NCBI GenBank assembly: GCA_031550125.1
Contig: JAVBOW010000027.1
Span: 1 to 64,000, forward strand
Reading direction: 5' to 3'
Length of the DNA: 64,000 nt
Source of the DNA: JAVBOW01 sp031550125
Lineage (GTDB): Bacteria > Bacteroidota > Bacteroidia > Bacteroidales > Rikenellaceae
Shown here piece after piece: positions 8,539-17,632 of this stretch. A program made the position numbers and the translations under genes. The first letter of the stretch is position 1. Every line of letters begins with the position of its first letter. A model generated the notes under the pieces. That model saw only the letters and a program-made list of their open reading frames with translations. It was not told where the DNA came from and searched no databases.

Positions 8539-9669
8539 ATGCTGCACGTACTCAACGTTATAAATAGTATGGGCGTGCTTTCTGGAGGGCCTTCGTACAG
8601 CACTCTGTTGACTGCCGGGGGATTGAGGGACGCCGGCGTCGACGTGCGAATAGCCGCTTACGCCCCTGTGGGCGTCGACAAACCCATATCATCCGCCCCT
8701 TTCATCGATTTCCTTCCCCCGGCAACCAATGCTTTCGGCTATTCTCCTTCATACGACCGCTATCTGGCCTGCCATCCGGAATACGACATCTACCATATAC
8801 AGGGGGTGTGGTCGTATCCCGGAACTATAGCCGCCCGCAAGGCGCGCCGCGAGGGCAAACCTTATATAATCACTCCCCGGGGCATGCTCTATCCGCAGGA
8901 TATGGCCCACAACCGCCTGCGCAAACAGGCGTTTATGGCGTTGCTGCTCCGCCGCGACCTCCGGCGCGCTTCGTGTATCCTTGCCACAGCCCGCCAGGAG
9001 ATGGAAGGCATCCGGGCGTTGGGCATAACCTCGCCGGTGGCCGTCATTCCTAATCCGGTAGAGATGCAGGAGGTCCCCGCCACCCATTCGGGCGATCTCT
9101 TCAGTGTGGGTTACCTGGGCAGGCTGCATCCGCGCAAGAATGTCCATAAATTATTAGAAGCATGGAAGATGTTGGGCCGGGCAGCCGCCGGATGCCAGCT
9201 CGTTATCATAGGCGACGGCGATAAGGATTATGTGTCGGAACTTAAAGCCCTGTCCGCCCGCCTGGAGTTGGACGGGGTTGTCTTCACCGGTTTCCTGTCG
9301 GGAGCGGAGAGGGACGCCGCCCTCGCTTCGCTAAGCGTGTTGGTCGTACCGAGCGACTTCGAGAACTTCGGCAACATAGTCACCCAGGCGTTGTCGGCCT
9401 GCGTGCCGGTCATCGCGTCTACAGGTACGCCGTGGGAAGATCTGGCAACCAACCGTTGCGGCTGGTGGGTGGATAACGGAGTCGAAACCATAGCCGGAAC
9501 CATAAAGGAGGCAATGGATTTGCCCCGATGGGAACTCGCCGCCATGGGCAGGCGAGGCCGGGAGCTGATAAAAGAGAAATATTCGACGGAAAAGGTGGCC
9601 TCGGACATGAAACGTCTATACGAATGGCTCGCCTGTGCGGGTCCCCGTCCGGAATTTGTTTATATGTAA
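8539..9669 (+). CDS. GT4-family glycosyltransferase
   Basis: A 376-residue GT-B glycosyltransferase. The ATG at 8539 is preferred because it sits one base after the previous stop and gives the normal N-terminus MLHVLNVINSMG; an upstream in-frame ATG at 8497 overlaps the preceding gene by 41 bases. The donor-site motif reads ENFGNIVTQ, that is EX7Q instead of EX7E, a variant also seen in some active GT4 enzymes. Ordinary GT4 landmarks (GRLHPRKN, near residue 193; TPWEDL) remain. It acts in EPS repeat-unit assembly; sugar unknown. Confidence 0.87.
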   Translation: MLHVLNVINSMGVLSGGPSYSTLLTAGGLRDAGVDVRIAAYAPVGVDKPISSAPFIDFLPPATNAFGYSPSYDRYLACHPEYDIYHIQGVWSYPGTIAARKARREGKPYIITPRGMLYPQDMAHNRLRKQAFMALLLRRDLRRASCILATARQEMEGIRALGITSPVAVIPNPVEMQEVPATHSGDLFSVGYLGRLHPRKNVHKLLEAWKMLGRAAAGCQLVIIGDGDKDYVSELKALSARLELDGVVFTGFLSGAERDAALASLSVLVVPSDFENFGNIVTQALSACVPVIASTGTPWEDLATNRCGWWVDNGVETIAGTIKEAMDLPRWELAAMGRRGRELIKEKYSTEKVASDMKRLYEWLACAGPRPEFVYM

Positions 9670-9673
9670 ACGT

Positions 9674-10228
9674 ATGCTGAAAGTAGACCTTACCCGATTT
9701 ACCGACAATCCTCGTGCCAGCGAAAAACGCCTCAAGCGCCTGCTATGGGGTGCGGTGTGGACGCTTTTCGCCCGCCCCGTGCCGCGCGCAATGATGAATG
9801 GCTGGAAGTTGTTCCTTTTACGCAGCTTCGGGGCCAGGGTGGCCTCTACGGCGGTTGTCTACTCCGGGGCGCATATCTACGCCCCCTGGAACCTCGAAAT
9901 GGGCGAGCATTCATGCATCGCGTCGGGCGTGGATTGCTATAACGCCGATAAGGTGACGATAGGCGCTCATGTCATCGTGTCGCAGAAGGCTTCGCTCTAC
10001 ACCGCATCGCACCGTATCGACTCGGGATGTTTCGAGTGGGTGTGCGCTCCGATAACCATCGAAGACCAGGCATGGGTTGCGGCCGAATCGTTCGTGATGA
10101 TGGGCGTGACGATAGGGCAGGGAGCCGTGGTGGGCGCCCGCGCCGCCGTTTTCAGGGATGTGGCGCCGTGGACGGTGGTTGGCGGCAATCCGGCTAAATT
10201 CATAAAAAACCGCGAGATAACGTGTTAG
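9674..10228 (+). CDS. WcaF-like hexapeptide acetyltransferase
   Basis: A 184-residue left-handed beta-helix acyltransferase of the colanic-acid WcaF type, expected to O-acetylate a sugar of the repeat unit from acetyl-CoA. Hexapeptide repeats run from about residue 55 to the end (GEHSCIASGVDCY, IGAHVIVSQ, IEDQAWVAA, IGQGAVVGARAAV), with the probable catalytic His in TASHRIDS and the C-terminal GNPAKFIK. The ATG at 9674, five bases after the previous stop, is chosen over 9635, which lies inside the upstream gene. Its end overlaps the GTG start of the next gene by 7 bases. Confidence 0.88.
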   Translation: MLKVDLTRFTDNPRASEKRLKRLLWGAVWTLFARPVPRAMMNGWKLFLLRSFGARVASTAVVYSGAHIYAPWNLEMGEHSCIASGVDCYNADKVTIGAHVIVSQKASLYTASHRIDSGCFEWVCAPITIEDQAWVAAESFVMMGVTIGQGAVVGARAAVFRDVAPWTVVGGNPAKFIKNREITC

Positions 10229-11115
10229 ACCTCTCCGTAATCATACTGACCTATAACGAAAAGTTGCACATAGCCCGTGCGATAGGCAACGTGCAGCCCA
10301 TCGCGCGCGAGGTATTTGTGGTGGACTCCTTCTCCACGGACGGCACCGTCGAGACGGCTCTATCTATGGGAGCCAAAGTCTACCAGAACAAATGGGAGAA
10401 CAATCACGCCCGCCAGATGAACTGGGCGTTGGACAACCTGCCGGTGAAGACGTCGTGGGTGTTGAGGCTCGACGCCGACGAGTATCTCACGCCGGAACTC
10501 ATCGAAGAGCTGCGTACCCGTCTGCCTTCGCTCGACGCGGATGTGACGGGCCTGGCGTTGCCCCGCAAACAATATTTCTTCGGCCGGCTCGTGCATCCGC
10601 TAAAATTGCTCCGGGTGTTCCGTTACGGCAAAGCCCGTAGCGAGGAGCGTTGGATGGACGAGCATATACAAATATTCGAAGGACGCGCCGAAGAGATGAG
10701 TAATATGTTCATAGACCATAACCTGAATACATTGGGATGGTGGATAAGGAAGCACGATAACTATTCCGTCCGCGAGGCCATAGAGTTGCTCGACGTCGAA
10801 ATCGGGATATTGCCGGTTGCGGACGCGCGCGGGGACATAGGCGCGCATTCGGCCGCCAAGCGCAGGGCAAAGGCGCGCTATGTGCGTCAGCCGCTATTCC
10901 TGCGTTCGTCGGCGTACTTCATATACCGTTATGTGTTCAAATTCGGTTTCCTGAAGGGCCGCGCGCAATTCCTGTGGGACTTTTTCCAGGGTTGGTGGTA
11001 CCGTACGCTGGTAGACGCCAAAATATGGGAGGTGAAGCGCGCCTGCGGCTCCGACCGTGAAAAGATACTCGATTACATAAGGGACAACTACGGCATAGAC
11101 TGCAGAGAACAATGA
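10222..11115 (+). CDS. GT2-family glycosyltransferase (WaaE/KdtX-like)
   Basis: A 297-residue GT-A glycosyltransferase starting with GTG. The N-terminus has the GT2 signature VIILTYNEK and the metal/nucleotide-sugar motif LDADEYL near residue 79. The mid-region (PRKQYFFGR and ERWMDEHI) is typical of the subgroup that includes the LPS core enzyme WaaE. Its start lies inside the end of the acetyltransferase gene and its stop overlaps the next ATG (ATGA), which suggests translational coupling. Donor sugar unknown. Confidence 0.86.
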   Translation: MLDLSVIILTYNEKLHIARAIGNVQPIAREVFVVDSFSTDGTVETALSMGAKVYQNKWENNHARQMNWALDNLPVKTSWVLRLDADEYLTPELIEELRTRLPSLDADVTGLALPRKQYFFGRLVHPLKLLRVFRYGKARSEERWMDEHIQIFEGRAEEMSNMFIDHNLNTLGWWIRKHDNYSVREAIELLDVEIGILPVADARGDIGAHSAAKRRAKARYVRQPLFLRSSAYFIYRYVFKFGFLKGRAQFLWDFFQGWWYRTLVDAKIWEVKRACGSDREKILDYIRDNYGIDCREQ

Positions 11116-11846
11116 AGATATCGGTCATAACAACATGCTACAACCGCGAGAGGACTATAGCCCGCGCAATGGACAGCGTCCTTGCGCAGAACTATCGCGA
11201 CGTGGAATACATAATCGTGGACGGCGCTTCGAAGGATTCTTCCGTGGAGATAATAAACGGCTATAAAGGACGCGTGTCCACTATAGTCTCTGAAAAGGAC
11301 GGCGGCATGTACGAAGCCATAAACAAGGGCGTAAGGCTGGCTACGGGCGATGCGATAGGGCTAATACACTCCGACGACGAATTTTTCGACGCCAACGTAC
11401 TGGAAGAGGTCGCCGGAGCGTTCGCAACTTCAGGGGCGGATATCGTATACGGCAACGGAATATTCGTCGATGAAGACGCTCCGGGCCGTACGGTACGCAA
11501 CTGGATAAGCGGAAAATATGACAGGGATAAAGTCCGCCGCGGCTGGCTGCCCCTCCACCCGACGGTTTATGTCCGCCGCGAAGTGTTCGAAAAGGCAGGC
11601 TTGTACGACGAGGGTTACCGTATAGCCGCCGACAGCGATTGGCTTGTGAGGATACTTTACGAATACGATTTCAAGGTTTTTTATCTCGACCGCTACATAG
11701 TGAGGATGAATATGGGCGGCCTGAGTACGTCGCTGAAAACACAGGTGAAAAAATGGAAAGAAGACCTTCGCATGTACCGCGCCCACGGTTTCTGCGCATG
11801 GCTCAGCCTTGGATGCAAAATAGCGTCCAAGATCAAACAGTTCTGA
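11112..11846 (+). CDS. GT2-family glycosyltransferase (WcaA-like)
   Basis: A 244-residue inverting glycosyltransferase. Visible motifs are ITTCYNRERT at the start, VDGASKD (uridine binding, near residue 37), and HSDDEF near residue 77 as the DXD-equivalent. The small size and layout match the single-domain colanic-acid WcaA/WcaE type. The start overlaps the preceding stop by 4 bases, and the next gene begins 4 bases after its stop. Confidence 0.86.
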   Translation: MKISVITTCYNRERTIARAMDSVLAQNYRDVEYIIVDGASKDSSVEIINGYKGRVSTIVSEKDGGMYEAINKGVRLATGDAIGLIHSDDEFFDANVLEEVAGAFATSGADIVYGNGIFVDEDAPGRTVRNWISGKYDRDKVRRGWLPLHPTVYVRREVFEKAGLYDEGYRIAADSDWLVRILYEYDFKVFYLDRYIVRMNMGGLSTSLKTQVKKWKEDLRMYRAHGFCAWLSLGCKIASKIKQF

Positions 11847-11850
11847 AACG

Positions 11851-13242
11851 ATGAAAGAGACGGGAAAATTCAGCGGCCTTTTCATAGCGATGATGATCGC
11901 CGAAGACTTGCTTGTACTCAATATACTTTATACATGCGTGTTTACGATGTTCAAAAGCCTCGTAGACATGAATCTCGAGCAGTGCCAGATACTGCTCATA
12001 TTCGTCAATATGGGCTACCTGATCAGCACGCTCGCGTTCCCGATTCATGTCGATTCGCGCAATATGCAGATAGACAGGGTCTTCCGCAATAATCTGATTC
12101 GTGTGATGTGTACCATGCTTATAGCCGTGGTATGCATGTTCCTCACCAAGATATCCTCTACCATATCCCGTGCGTTCATCGTTATGTTCACTATGGCGTT
12201 CTTCGCCTCGATGTGCCTCAGCAACCTTGCCACGCGTTATTTTATGACCAGCATGCTTGTCCGTTCCGGGAAAAAGCTGAGGGCGGTGATTCTCGGCGCG
12301 GGAATACTCGGCCAGCAGATCAACGACGCCATAAGGGAAAATACATTTTTGGGAATAAACGTGTTGGGCTTTTTCGACGACGATCCCGCGCGCAACCGAG
12401 GCAACCTGCTCGGTAATATAGACAAGGTGAAATCCTATGCCACCACCTACGGCGTCAAGCAGATATATTGCACGCTGCCCGCCGAGGCGCACGACAAGAT
12501 AACCGATCTGATGGACTTCGCCGAGCAGCATGTCATACAGTTCCATATCGTGCCGTCCATGCGTACATATGTCGAGACTCCCGTTGTTTTGGAGACCATC
12601 GGCGACATGCCCATCCTGTCGATACGCAAGGTTCCTCTGGGCTTTGCCCATAACGCCATCATTAAACGTCTTTTCGACGTGGTGGTGTCGGGAGTGTTTA
12701 TGTTTACGCTTTTCCCCGTGATATACGTCGTGACGGCCATAGCCATCAAACTCTCTTCTCCGGGGCCTGTATTTTTCCGCCAGATGCGTACGGGCGAGGG
12801 AGGGAGGAATTTCTACTGCTATAAATTCCGCAGCATGAGGGTCAACAGCGACGCCGATAAAGTGCAGGCCACCGCCGACGATCGCCGCAAGACGCGCGTG
12901 GGCGATTTCCTGCGCCGCACGAGCATCGACGAGCTTCCGCAATTCATCAACGTCCTGAGCGGCGATATGTCCATAGTGGGTCCCAGGCCGCATATGGAAC
13001 TGCACACCTACGAATATTCGAGCCTGGTACACAAATATATGGTGCGCCATTTCATAAAACCGGGAATTACCGGCCTTGCGCAGGTGTCCGGCTACCGGGG
13101 GCAAACATCAACCCCTCGCATGATGGAAGGACGTATAAAGCGAGATATATGGTATATAGAACACTGGACGCTCATGTTGGACATAACCATCATATTCCGC
13201 ACGATAGTACAGGTCTTCCGCGGCGACAAACAAGCCTTCTGA
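11851..13242 (+). CDS. Polyprenyl sugar-1-phosphate transferase (WcaJ/WbaP type)
   Basis: A 463-residue inner-membrane enzyme that starts repeat-unit synthesis by moving a hexose-1-phosphate from a nucleotide sugar to undecaprenyl phosphate. The N-terminal third has four or five membrane segments, then a Rossmann-like domain (ILGAGILGQQI, near residue 147), another hydrophobic segment near residue 288, and the catalytic domain with KFRSMRVNSD, RRTSIDELPQ and SIVGPRPH. The extended N-terminal part fits glucose-type WcaJ enzymes, but the sugar is an inference. It closes cluster 1 and supplies the initiating step missing from cluster 2 at 20751-33796. Confidence 0.92.
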   Translation: MKETGKFSGLFIAMMIAEDLLVLNILYTCVFTMFKSLVDMNLEQCQILLIFVNMGYLISTLAFPIHVDSRNMQIDRVFRNNLIRVMCTMLIAVVCMFLTKISSTISRAFIVMFTMAFFASMCLSNLATRYFMTSMLVRSGKKLRAVILGAGILGQQINDAIRENTFLGINVLGFFDDDPARNRGNLLGNIDKVKSYATTYGVKQIYCTLPAEAHDKITDLMDFAEQHVIQFHIVPSMRTYVETPVVLETIGDMPILSIRKVPLGFAHNAIIKRLFDVVVSGVFMFTLFPVIYVVTAIAIKLSSPGPVFFRQMRTGEGGRNFYCYKFRSMRVNSDADKVQATADDRRKTRVGDFLRRTSIDELPQFINVLSGDMSIVGPRPHMELHTYEYSSLVHKYMVRHFIKPGITGLAQVSGYRGQTSTPRMMEGRIKRDIWYIEHWTLMLDITIIFRTIVQVFRGDKQAF

Positions 13243-13342
13243 TGCGGAATAGCGCGGCTGCCGCCAGCGGGCGGATGTAAAGTCGCTAACGATCTGCACC
13301 CTTGGCGGGAATTCATGCAATACGTCTGTCCTGCAGATTGTT

Positions 13343-14035
13343 TTATATGGTATTTTCTCTCGATTGTTCGCGGGTGTACGACACGGCCCGGTTCAGTAGC
13401 CCGTTCAGTTCGGCCGTTTTACCCAACTCCGCGACGGCGCGGCCGACCATGCCGGGTGCGAGCAGAAACTTTTCGTCTATGGGCTTATAGACCGAAAAAT
13501 CTTTAAGTTTGAGCCACTCGGCCCACGGGGAGTCGGCAGGATAGCCTTTGGGGACGCGGGTCAGCTTGTTGCTGTGATCGAGGACGAAGCCGTCGGCGCG
13601 AGCCAGGGCTTTCTCTAGTGCTTCCCCGTTGTCGAATATCTCGTCGCGCACGCTGCGTAGCACCTCGGGCGAGGGCATGTAGAGTCCGGCGGCAAGCAGC
13701 GAATTGCCGGTGAATCCGCCTCCTGCGGGTTCGACATGCAGGTAATAGCCTGCGTATCCCGATTTTTTGCCATAGGGGCAGACATAAACGCCCATGTGCG
13801 TTTTATATGGCGTCTTGTCGGCCGAGAAACGCGTGTCGCGGTAGATGCGGTAGGTGCAGTCGCTGAGTTTCAGGCCAGCCACCGCGGGATCTACGGTGGC
13901 CATGGCGGCCATAAGCTCTTCGGCCATGGCGTTGAACCGGGCGAGCGCCTCCCTGTATTCCGCTTTATGGGCTTCGAACCATTCACGGTTGTTGTTCTGG
14001 CGCAGTGCGCCGAGGAAATCTATGATTTTTTTCAT
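13343..14035 (-). CDS. DUF2461 (TIGR02453) family protein
   Basis: A 230-residue soluble protein of a conserved family without an established function. The start at 14035 gives the usual N-terminus MKKIIDFLGALRQNNNREWF; the longer frame upstream overlaps the divergent neighbour's promoter and has no family resemblance. Characteristic features are NNREWFEAHK near residue 14, IYRDTRFSADKTPYKTH near 73 and YLHVEP near 105. It is a single gene between EPS cluster 1 and the cysteate synthase gene. Confidence 0.85.
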   Translation of the reverse strand: MKKIIDFLGALRQNNNREWFEAHKAEYREALARFNAMAEELMAAMATVDPAVAGLKLSDCTYRIYRDTRFSADKTPYKTHMGVYVCPYGKKSGYAGYYLHVEPAGGGFTGNSLLAAGLYMPSPEVLRSVRDEIFDNGEALEKALARADGFVLDHSNKLTRVPKGYPADSPWAEWLKLKDFSVYKPIDEKFLLAPGMVGRAVAELGKTAELNGLLNRAVSYTREQSRENTI

Positions 14036-14066
14036 GTACTGTAAACTGATTATGCGGTAAAAATAA

Positions 14067-14074
14067 TATTTTTG
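14067..14074 (+). promoter_or_regulatory. -7 promoter box of the cysteate synthase gene
   Basis: TATTTTTG matches TAnnTTTG and ends 22 bases before the ATG at 14097, giving a short leader. Confidence 0.5.
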
Positions 14075-14096
14075 CAGGAAATAACTCCAGCCCCAA

Positions 14097-15386
14097 ATGA
14101 AATTGACGCCAACAAAATACAAGTTGCAAAACGTTTCCACCGGCCGCACGTTCGACGACGCCGGATGGACTTTGGACGATACGCAGGCCCTCACGCCCTC
14201 GCTCATAAGGGCTGTGTACGAAAATATACAACTTACCGACAGAGGGTCGGAATGCGGTCTCTACCGTTACGCCGACTGGTTGCCGGTAAGCCGCGCGCTG
14301 AAAGGCTCGGCCGCTCCGGCAACTTATCTGAGCAAAGGCTTGGGCGGTCATCTGGGGCTTGATAATCTATATATTACCTTCAGCGGGTATTTTCCCGCTG
14401 TCGGCGCAGCCATGACATCATGCTCTTTCAAGGAGACTGAGGCCTACAGTGTAGGCGGACGCATATCGCAAGACGAGGAAAGGGTGCTGGTGGTGGCCTC
14501 TGCGGGCAATACCGCACGCGCTTTCGCCAAGGTCTGTTCGCAAAACGGCATACGTCTGCTTTTGTGCGTGCCGCAGGATAATCTCGACGCGCTGTGGTTC
14601 GACGAGCCGCTCGACGACTGCGTGAAGCTGATAGCGGCGGCCAAAGGAGGCGATTATTTCGACGCCATACACCTGAGCAATCTCGTGCTGGCCTCCCCGA
14701 GATTCTATGCCGAAGGCGGGGCAAAAAACATAGCCCGCCGCGACGGCATGGCCACTACGGTGCTTTCTGCGGCCACGCATATAGGCTGCATCCCCGATCT
14801 TTATTTTCAAGCGGTGGGAAGCGGCACGGGCGCCATAGCCGCCTGGGAAGCCAACCTGAGGCTGTTGACCGACGGTCGTTTCGGCGCGAACACCATGCGC
14901 CTTATGGTGTCGCAGAACGCTCCTTTCCTGCCTATGTACAATGCGTGGAAGGCCGATTCGCGCGAGATGCTGCCTTACGACGACTGCCAGGCGCGCAGCC
15001 ATGTCGAAGAGATCGACGCCAAAGTGCTTTCGAATAGGAAACCGCCATACACCATAGCCGGAGGCCTTTACGACGCACTAAAGGCTACAGGCGGCGATAT
15101 CCTCAAGGTGACCAACGCCGAGGCCCGCGCCGCGGCCGATCTCTTCGAACGTCTCGAAGGCGTCGACATCCATCCGGCCGCCGCAGTGGCCGTAGCATCG
15201 CTGGCGGACGCCGTAGCGAACGGGGCCGTGGGCCGCAAGGACGTCGTTATGCTGAACATAACCGGCGGTGGCGAAAAGCTGTTCAAGGCCGGTCGCAAGC
15301 TGCATTGGCTCGAACCTTCGATAGTTTTCCCGCTCGACCCGTCCCGGGACGACGTGGCGGCCCGGTCGGAGGAGTTGTTCGGGTAG
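14097..15386 (+). CDS. Cysteate synthase-like PLP enzyme (threonine synthase fold)
   Basis: A 429-residue PLP enzyme that automated pipelines would probably call threonine synthase. It lacks the N-terminal layout of bacterial ThrC and instead shows the landmarks I associate with archaeal cysteate synthase: ITFSGYFPAVGA (residues 93-104), the PLP-lysine segment TSCSFKETEA with Lys112, ASAGNTARAFA, FQAVGSGTGAIAAWEA, PMYNAW, NRKPPYTIAGGLYDAL and NITGGG. Cysteate synthase makes L-cysteate from O-phosphoserine and sulfite. In sulfonolipid-producing Bacteroidetes, cysteate is condensed with a fatty acyl group to begin capnine/sulfobacin synthesis. The acyltransferase and reductase of that pathway are not in this window. 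It is a single-gene unit with its own promoter. The family call rests on remembered motifs, not a search. Confidence 0.78.
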   Translation: MKLTPTKYKLQNVSTGRTFDDAGWTLDDTQALTPSLIRAVYENIQLTDRGSECGLYRYADWLPVSRALKGSAAPATYLSKGLGGHLGLDNLYITFSGYFPAVGAAMTSCSFKETEAYSVGGRISQDEERVLVVASAGNTARAFAKVCSQNGIRLLLCVPQDNLDALWFDEPLDDCVKLIAAAKGGDYFDAIHLSNLVLASPRFYAEGGAKNIARRDGMATTVLSAATHIGCIPDLYFQAVGSGTGAIAAWEANLRLLTDGRFGANTMRLMVSQNAPFLPMYNAWKADSREMLPYDDCQARSHVEEIDAKVLSNRKPPYTIAGGLYDALKATGGDILKVTNAEARAAADLFERLEGVDIHPAAAVAVASLADAVANGAVGRKDVVMLNITGGGEKLFKAGRKLHWLEPSIVFPLDPSRDDVAARSEELFG

Positions 15387-15410
15387 CCTTAACGCGGCTT
15401 AGACTGATCT

Positions 15411-15914
15411 TTATTCTGCAGGAATTATCTTGATGGCGATCTGCGCGCAAGCCTCGGCGTCGGCCAGGGCATGGTGGTGATTGGCCAAGTCGAATCCTAT
15501 ATGCGCCGCCACGGTGTGCAGCTGGTGGTTAGGGAGCGTACGCCCGAAAGCGCGTCTCGACGCCCGGCACGTGCAATGGAACGTGTAGCCGGGGTAGGGC
15601 AGGCCGAAGAGTTCGTGTACGGCCTTCAGGCATCCTTCGTCGAAAGGGCTGTTGTGGGCCACCAGGGGCAGACCCTCTATTCTGGGCGCTATTTCGGCCC
15701 ATACTTCGGGAAAATGTGGCGCAGGGTCGGTGTCGGCGCGCGTAAGGCCGTGTATCTGAGTGGTGAACCAGCTGTAGTAGTTGGGGTTGGGGCGGATAAG
15801 GCTGTAGAAAGTATCGGCGACAACGCCGTTGCGTACGATAACCACGCCCACGCTGCAAACGCTCGTACGCGATCCGTTGGCGGTTTCGAAGTCTATTGCG
15901 GCAAAGTCTTTCAT
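15411..15914 (-). CDS. DEDDh 3'-5' exonuclease (DnaQ-like)
   Basis: A 167-residue exonuclease of the DNA polymerase III epsilon superfamily. The metal-binding set is visible: Asp8 and Glu10 in AIDFETANG, Asp in HNSPFDEGCL (near residue 92) and the His-Asp pair in HHALADAEA (near residues 148-153). It is the free-standing single-domain form often seen in Bacteroidetes and could serve in repair or RNA trimming. Its ATG overlaps the stop of the ygiQ-like gene by 4 bases, so it is the last gene of the queA-like/ygiQ/exonuclease operon. Confidence 0.88.
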   Translation of the reverse strand: MKDFAAIDFETANGSRTSVCSVGVVIVRNGVVADTFYSLIRPNPNYYSWFTTQIHGLTRADTDPAPHFPEVWAEIAPRIEGLPLVAHNSPFDEGCLKAVHELFGLPYPGYTFHCTCRASRRAFGRTLPNHQLHTVAAHIGFDLANHHHALADAEACAQIAIKIIPAE

Positions 15915-17632
15915 CTTTTGAAGAAATAACCCTTCTGTCGTTTCTTATCTTCCTGCCGCCGCGCCACGAACAGTTTACGCCCGGTGTACGGGTCTTTGCC
16001 CGTATAGTACATCACTGAGCTTAGCGTCATTGGCGTGGGGGTGAAATCCTGCACCTGTTCGGTGCTTACATGCATCGGGCGCGTGGTGCGGGCGAGGGCG
16101 CTCATGTCGCTTTCGGTGCATCCGGGATGGCTCGATATGAAATAGGGGATCAGCTGGTAGTTTAGCTTCTCGCGCGAGCATATTTCGCGGAAATCGCGGT
16201 TGAGCCTCTCGAAAAGTGCGAACGGCGGTTTTCGCATAAGGTCCGTCACATGAGCCTCGGTATGCTCCGGAGCCACTTTCAGGCGTCCGCTCGTGTGGTT
16301 TACCACAACTTCGCGCAAGTAATTGCCGCCATCGAAAAGGTCGTACCGTATGCCGCTGCCTATGAAGGCTTTTTTGACGCCTTTAACGGCGCGTACCTTC
16401 CTGTAAAGTTCCAGAAGCGGGGCGTGGCTGTTGTCGAGGTTGCGGCATTTCGACGGCCACAGACACGACGGACGGCGGCATTTGGCGCATAAGGCCGCAT
16501 CCGTACCCGCCATGCGGTACATGTTGGCCGACGGGCCTCCCAGGTCGGACAGGTATCCTTTGAATCCGGGCATTTGCGTCACTTTCTCCACCTCGCGCAA
16601 TACGGAGGCTTCGCTGCGGCTCGTAATGAATTTACCCTGGTGGGCAGATATGGTGCAGAAACTGCATCCGCCGAAACAGCCTCGGTGTATGCATACGGAG
16701 AATTTTATCATCTCCCACGCCGGTATATCGCCTTTGTCCCGGTAACGGGGGTGGGGCAGGCGGGTGAAAGGCAGGTCGCAGGTGTTGTCCAGCTCGACGC
16801 TTGTCATGACTTCGCGCGGTGGATTGACAACCACGTAACCCTCGCCGCGGCACTTCTCGACGATAATCTGCGATGTGCCGCGCAGGTTGGATATGGTCTC
16901 CGCGGTTTTGAAATTCGCCGCGAAAGCCTCCGGATCTTTGACGCATTTTTCGAACGGCGCAAGCACGGTCTTGTCAGGCAGGGCTTCCACGTATTCCTTA
17001 GGGGCTACGAACGCCACCTGCCTGAGTTTGCTCAGAAGGTTGGCGTTAAATCCGTTATGTAGCGAGCGGGCCACCTCCACTATGGCCTCGTCGCCCATGC
17101 CGTAAACCAACAGATCGGCTCCGGACTCTTCCAGAACGGACGGACGCAGTCCGCCGTCCCAGTAGTCGTAATGAGTAAGGCGGCGCAGAGATGCCTCTAT
17201 GCCTCCTATGACAACGGGAATATGGGGAAACAGGCGCTTGAGGATTGTGGAATAGACCGTCACGGCCCTGTCGGGACGGAATCCCGCTTTTCCTCCCGGC
17301 GTGTAGGCGTCGTCGCTTCGCAGGCGCAGGTTGGCGGTGTAGTGGTTCACCATCGAGTCCATGGCTCCCGACGTCACCCCGAAAAAGAGGCGCGGAGCGC
17401 CCAATTTAGTAAAGTCGCGCAGGTCGTCGCGCCAGTTGGGCTGCGGCACCACGGCCACGCGATAGCCCGCCGCCTGCAGACGCCTTCCGACGACGGCCGC
17501 CCCGAACGACGGATGGTCTACATAGGCGTCGCCGGTGAAGAGTATGACGTCTATGGTGTCCCAGCCCAATTCGCGCACCTCTTTTAGGGACGCGGGTAAA
17601 AAAGCGTTCGTATTATTATCCTTCAATGTCAT
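15911..17632 (-). CDS. ygiQ: YgiQ-family radical SAM protein
   Basis: A 573-residue radical SAM protein of the conserved YgiQ family (UPF0313), whose reaction is not known. Landmarks are the N-terminal DVILFTGDAYVDHPSFGAA, the GGIEASLRR segment, the CX3CX2C cluster motif in RGCFGGCSFC near residue 315, GLRKV-like APEHTE, and the C-terminal QVQDFTPTPMT. The start at 17632 is chosen because the frame upstream overlaps the QueA-like gene without family similarity, and because it yields a 4-base ATGA overlap with that gene's stop. Confidence 0.93.
   Translation of the reverse strand: MTLKDNNTNAFLPASLKEVRELGWDTIDVILFTGDAYVDHPSFGAAVVGRRLQAAGYRVAVVPQPNWRDDLRDFTKLGAPRLFFGVTSGAMDSMVNHYTANLRLRSDDAYTPGGKAGFRPDRAVTVYSTILKRLFPHIPVVIGGIEASLRRLTHYDYWDGGLRPSVLEESGADLLVYGMGDEAIVEVARSLHNGFNANLLSKLRQVAFVAPKEYVEALPDKTVLAPFEKCVKDPEAFAANFKTAETISNLRGTSQIIVEKCRGEGYVVVNPPREVMTSVELDNTCDLPFTRLPHPRYRDKGDIPAWEMIKFSVCIHRGCFGGCSFCTISAHQGKFITSRSEASVLREVEKVTQMPGFKGYLSDLGGPSANMYRMAGTDAALCAKCRRPSCLWPSKCRNLDNSHAPLLELYRKVRAVKGVKKAFIGSGIRYDLFDGGNYLREVVVNHTSGRLKVAPEHTEAHVTDLMRKPPFALFERLNRDFREICSREKLNYQLIPYFISSHPGCTESDMSALARTTRPMHVSTEQVQDFTPTPMTLSSVMYYTGKDPYTGRKLFVARRQEDKKRQKGYFFKR

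Noticed and set aside
14097..15386. Annotation as threonine synthase
   Set aside because: The N-terminal layout and key motifs fit cysteate synthase better. Threonine synthase remains the main alternative.
15399..15410. TTAGACTGATC resembling the right end of the dispersed repeat
   Set aside because: Only about ten bases match and no interior or partner end is nearby, so chance is likely.
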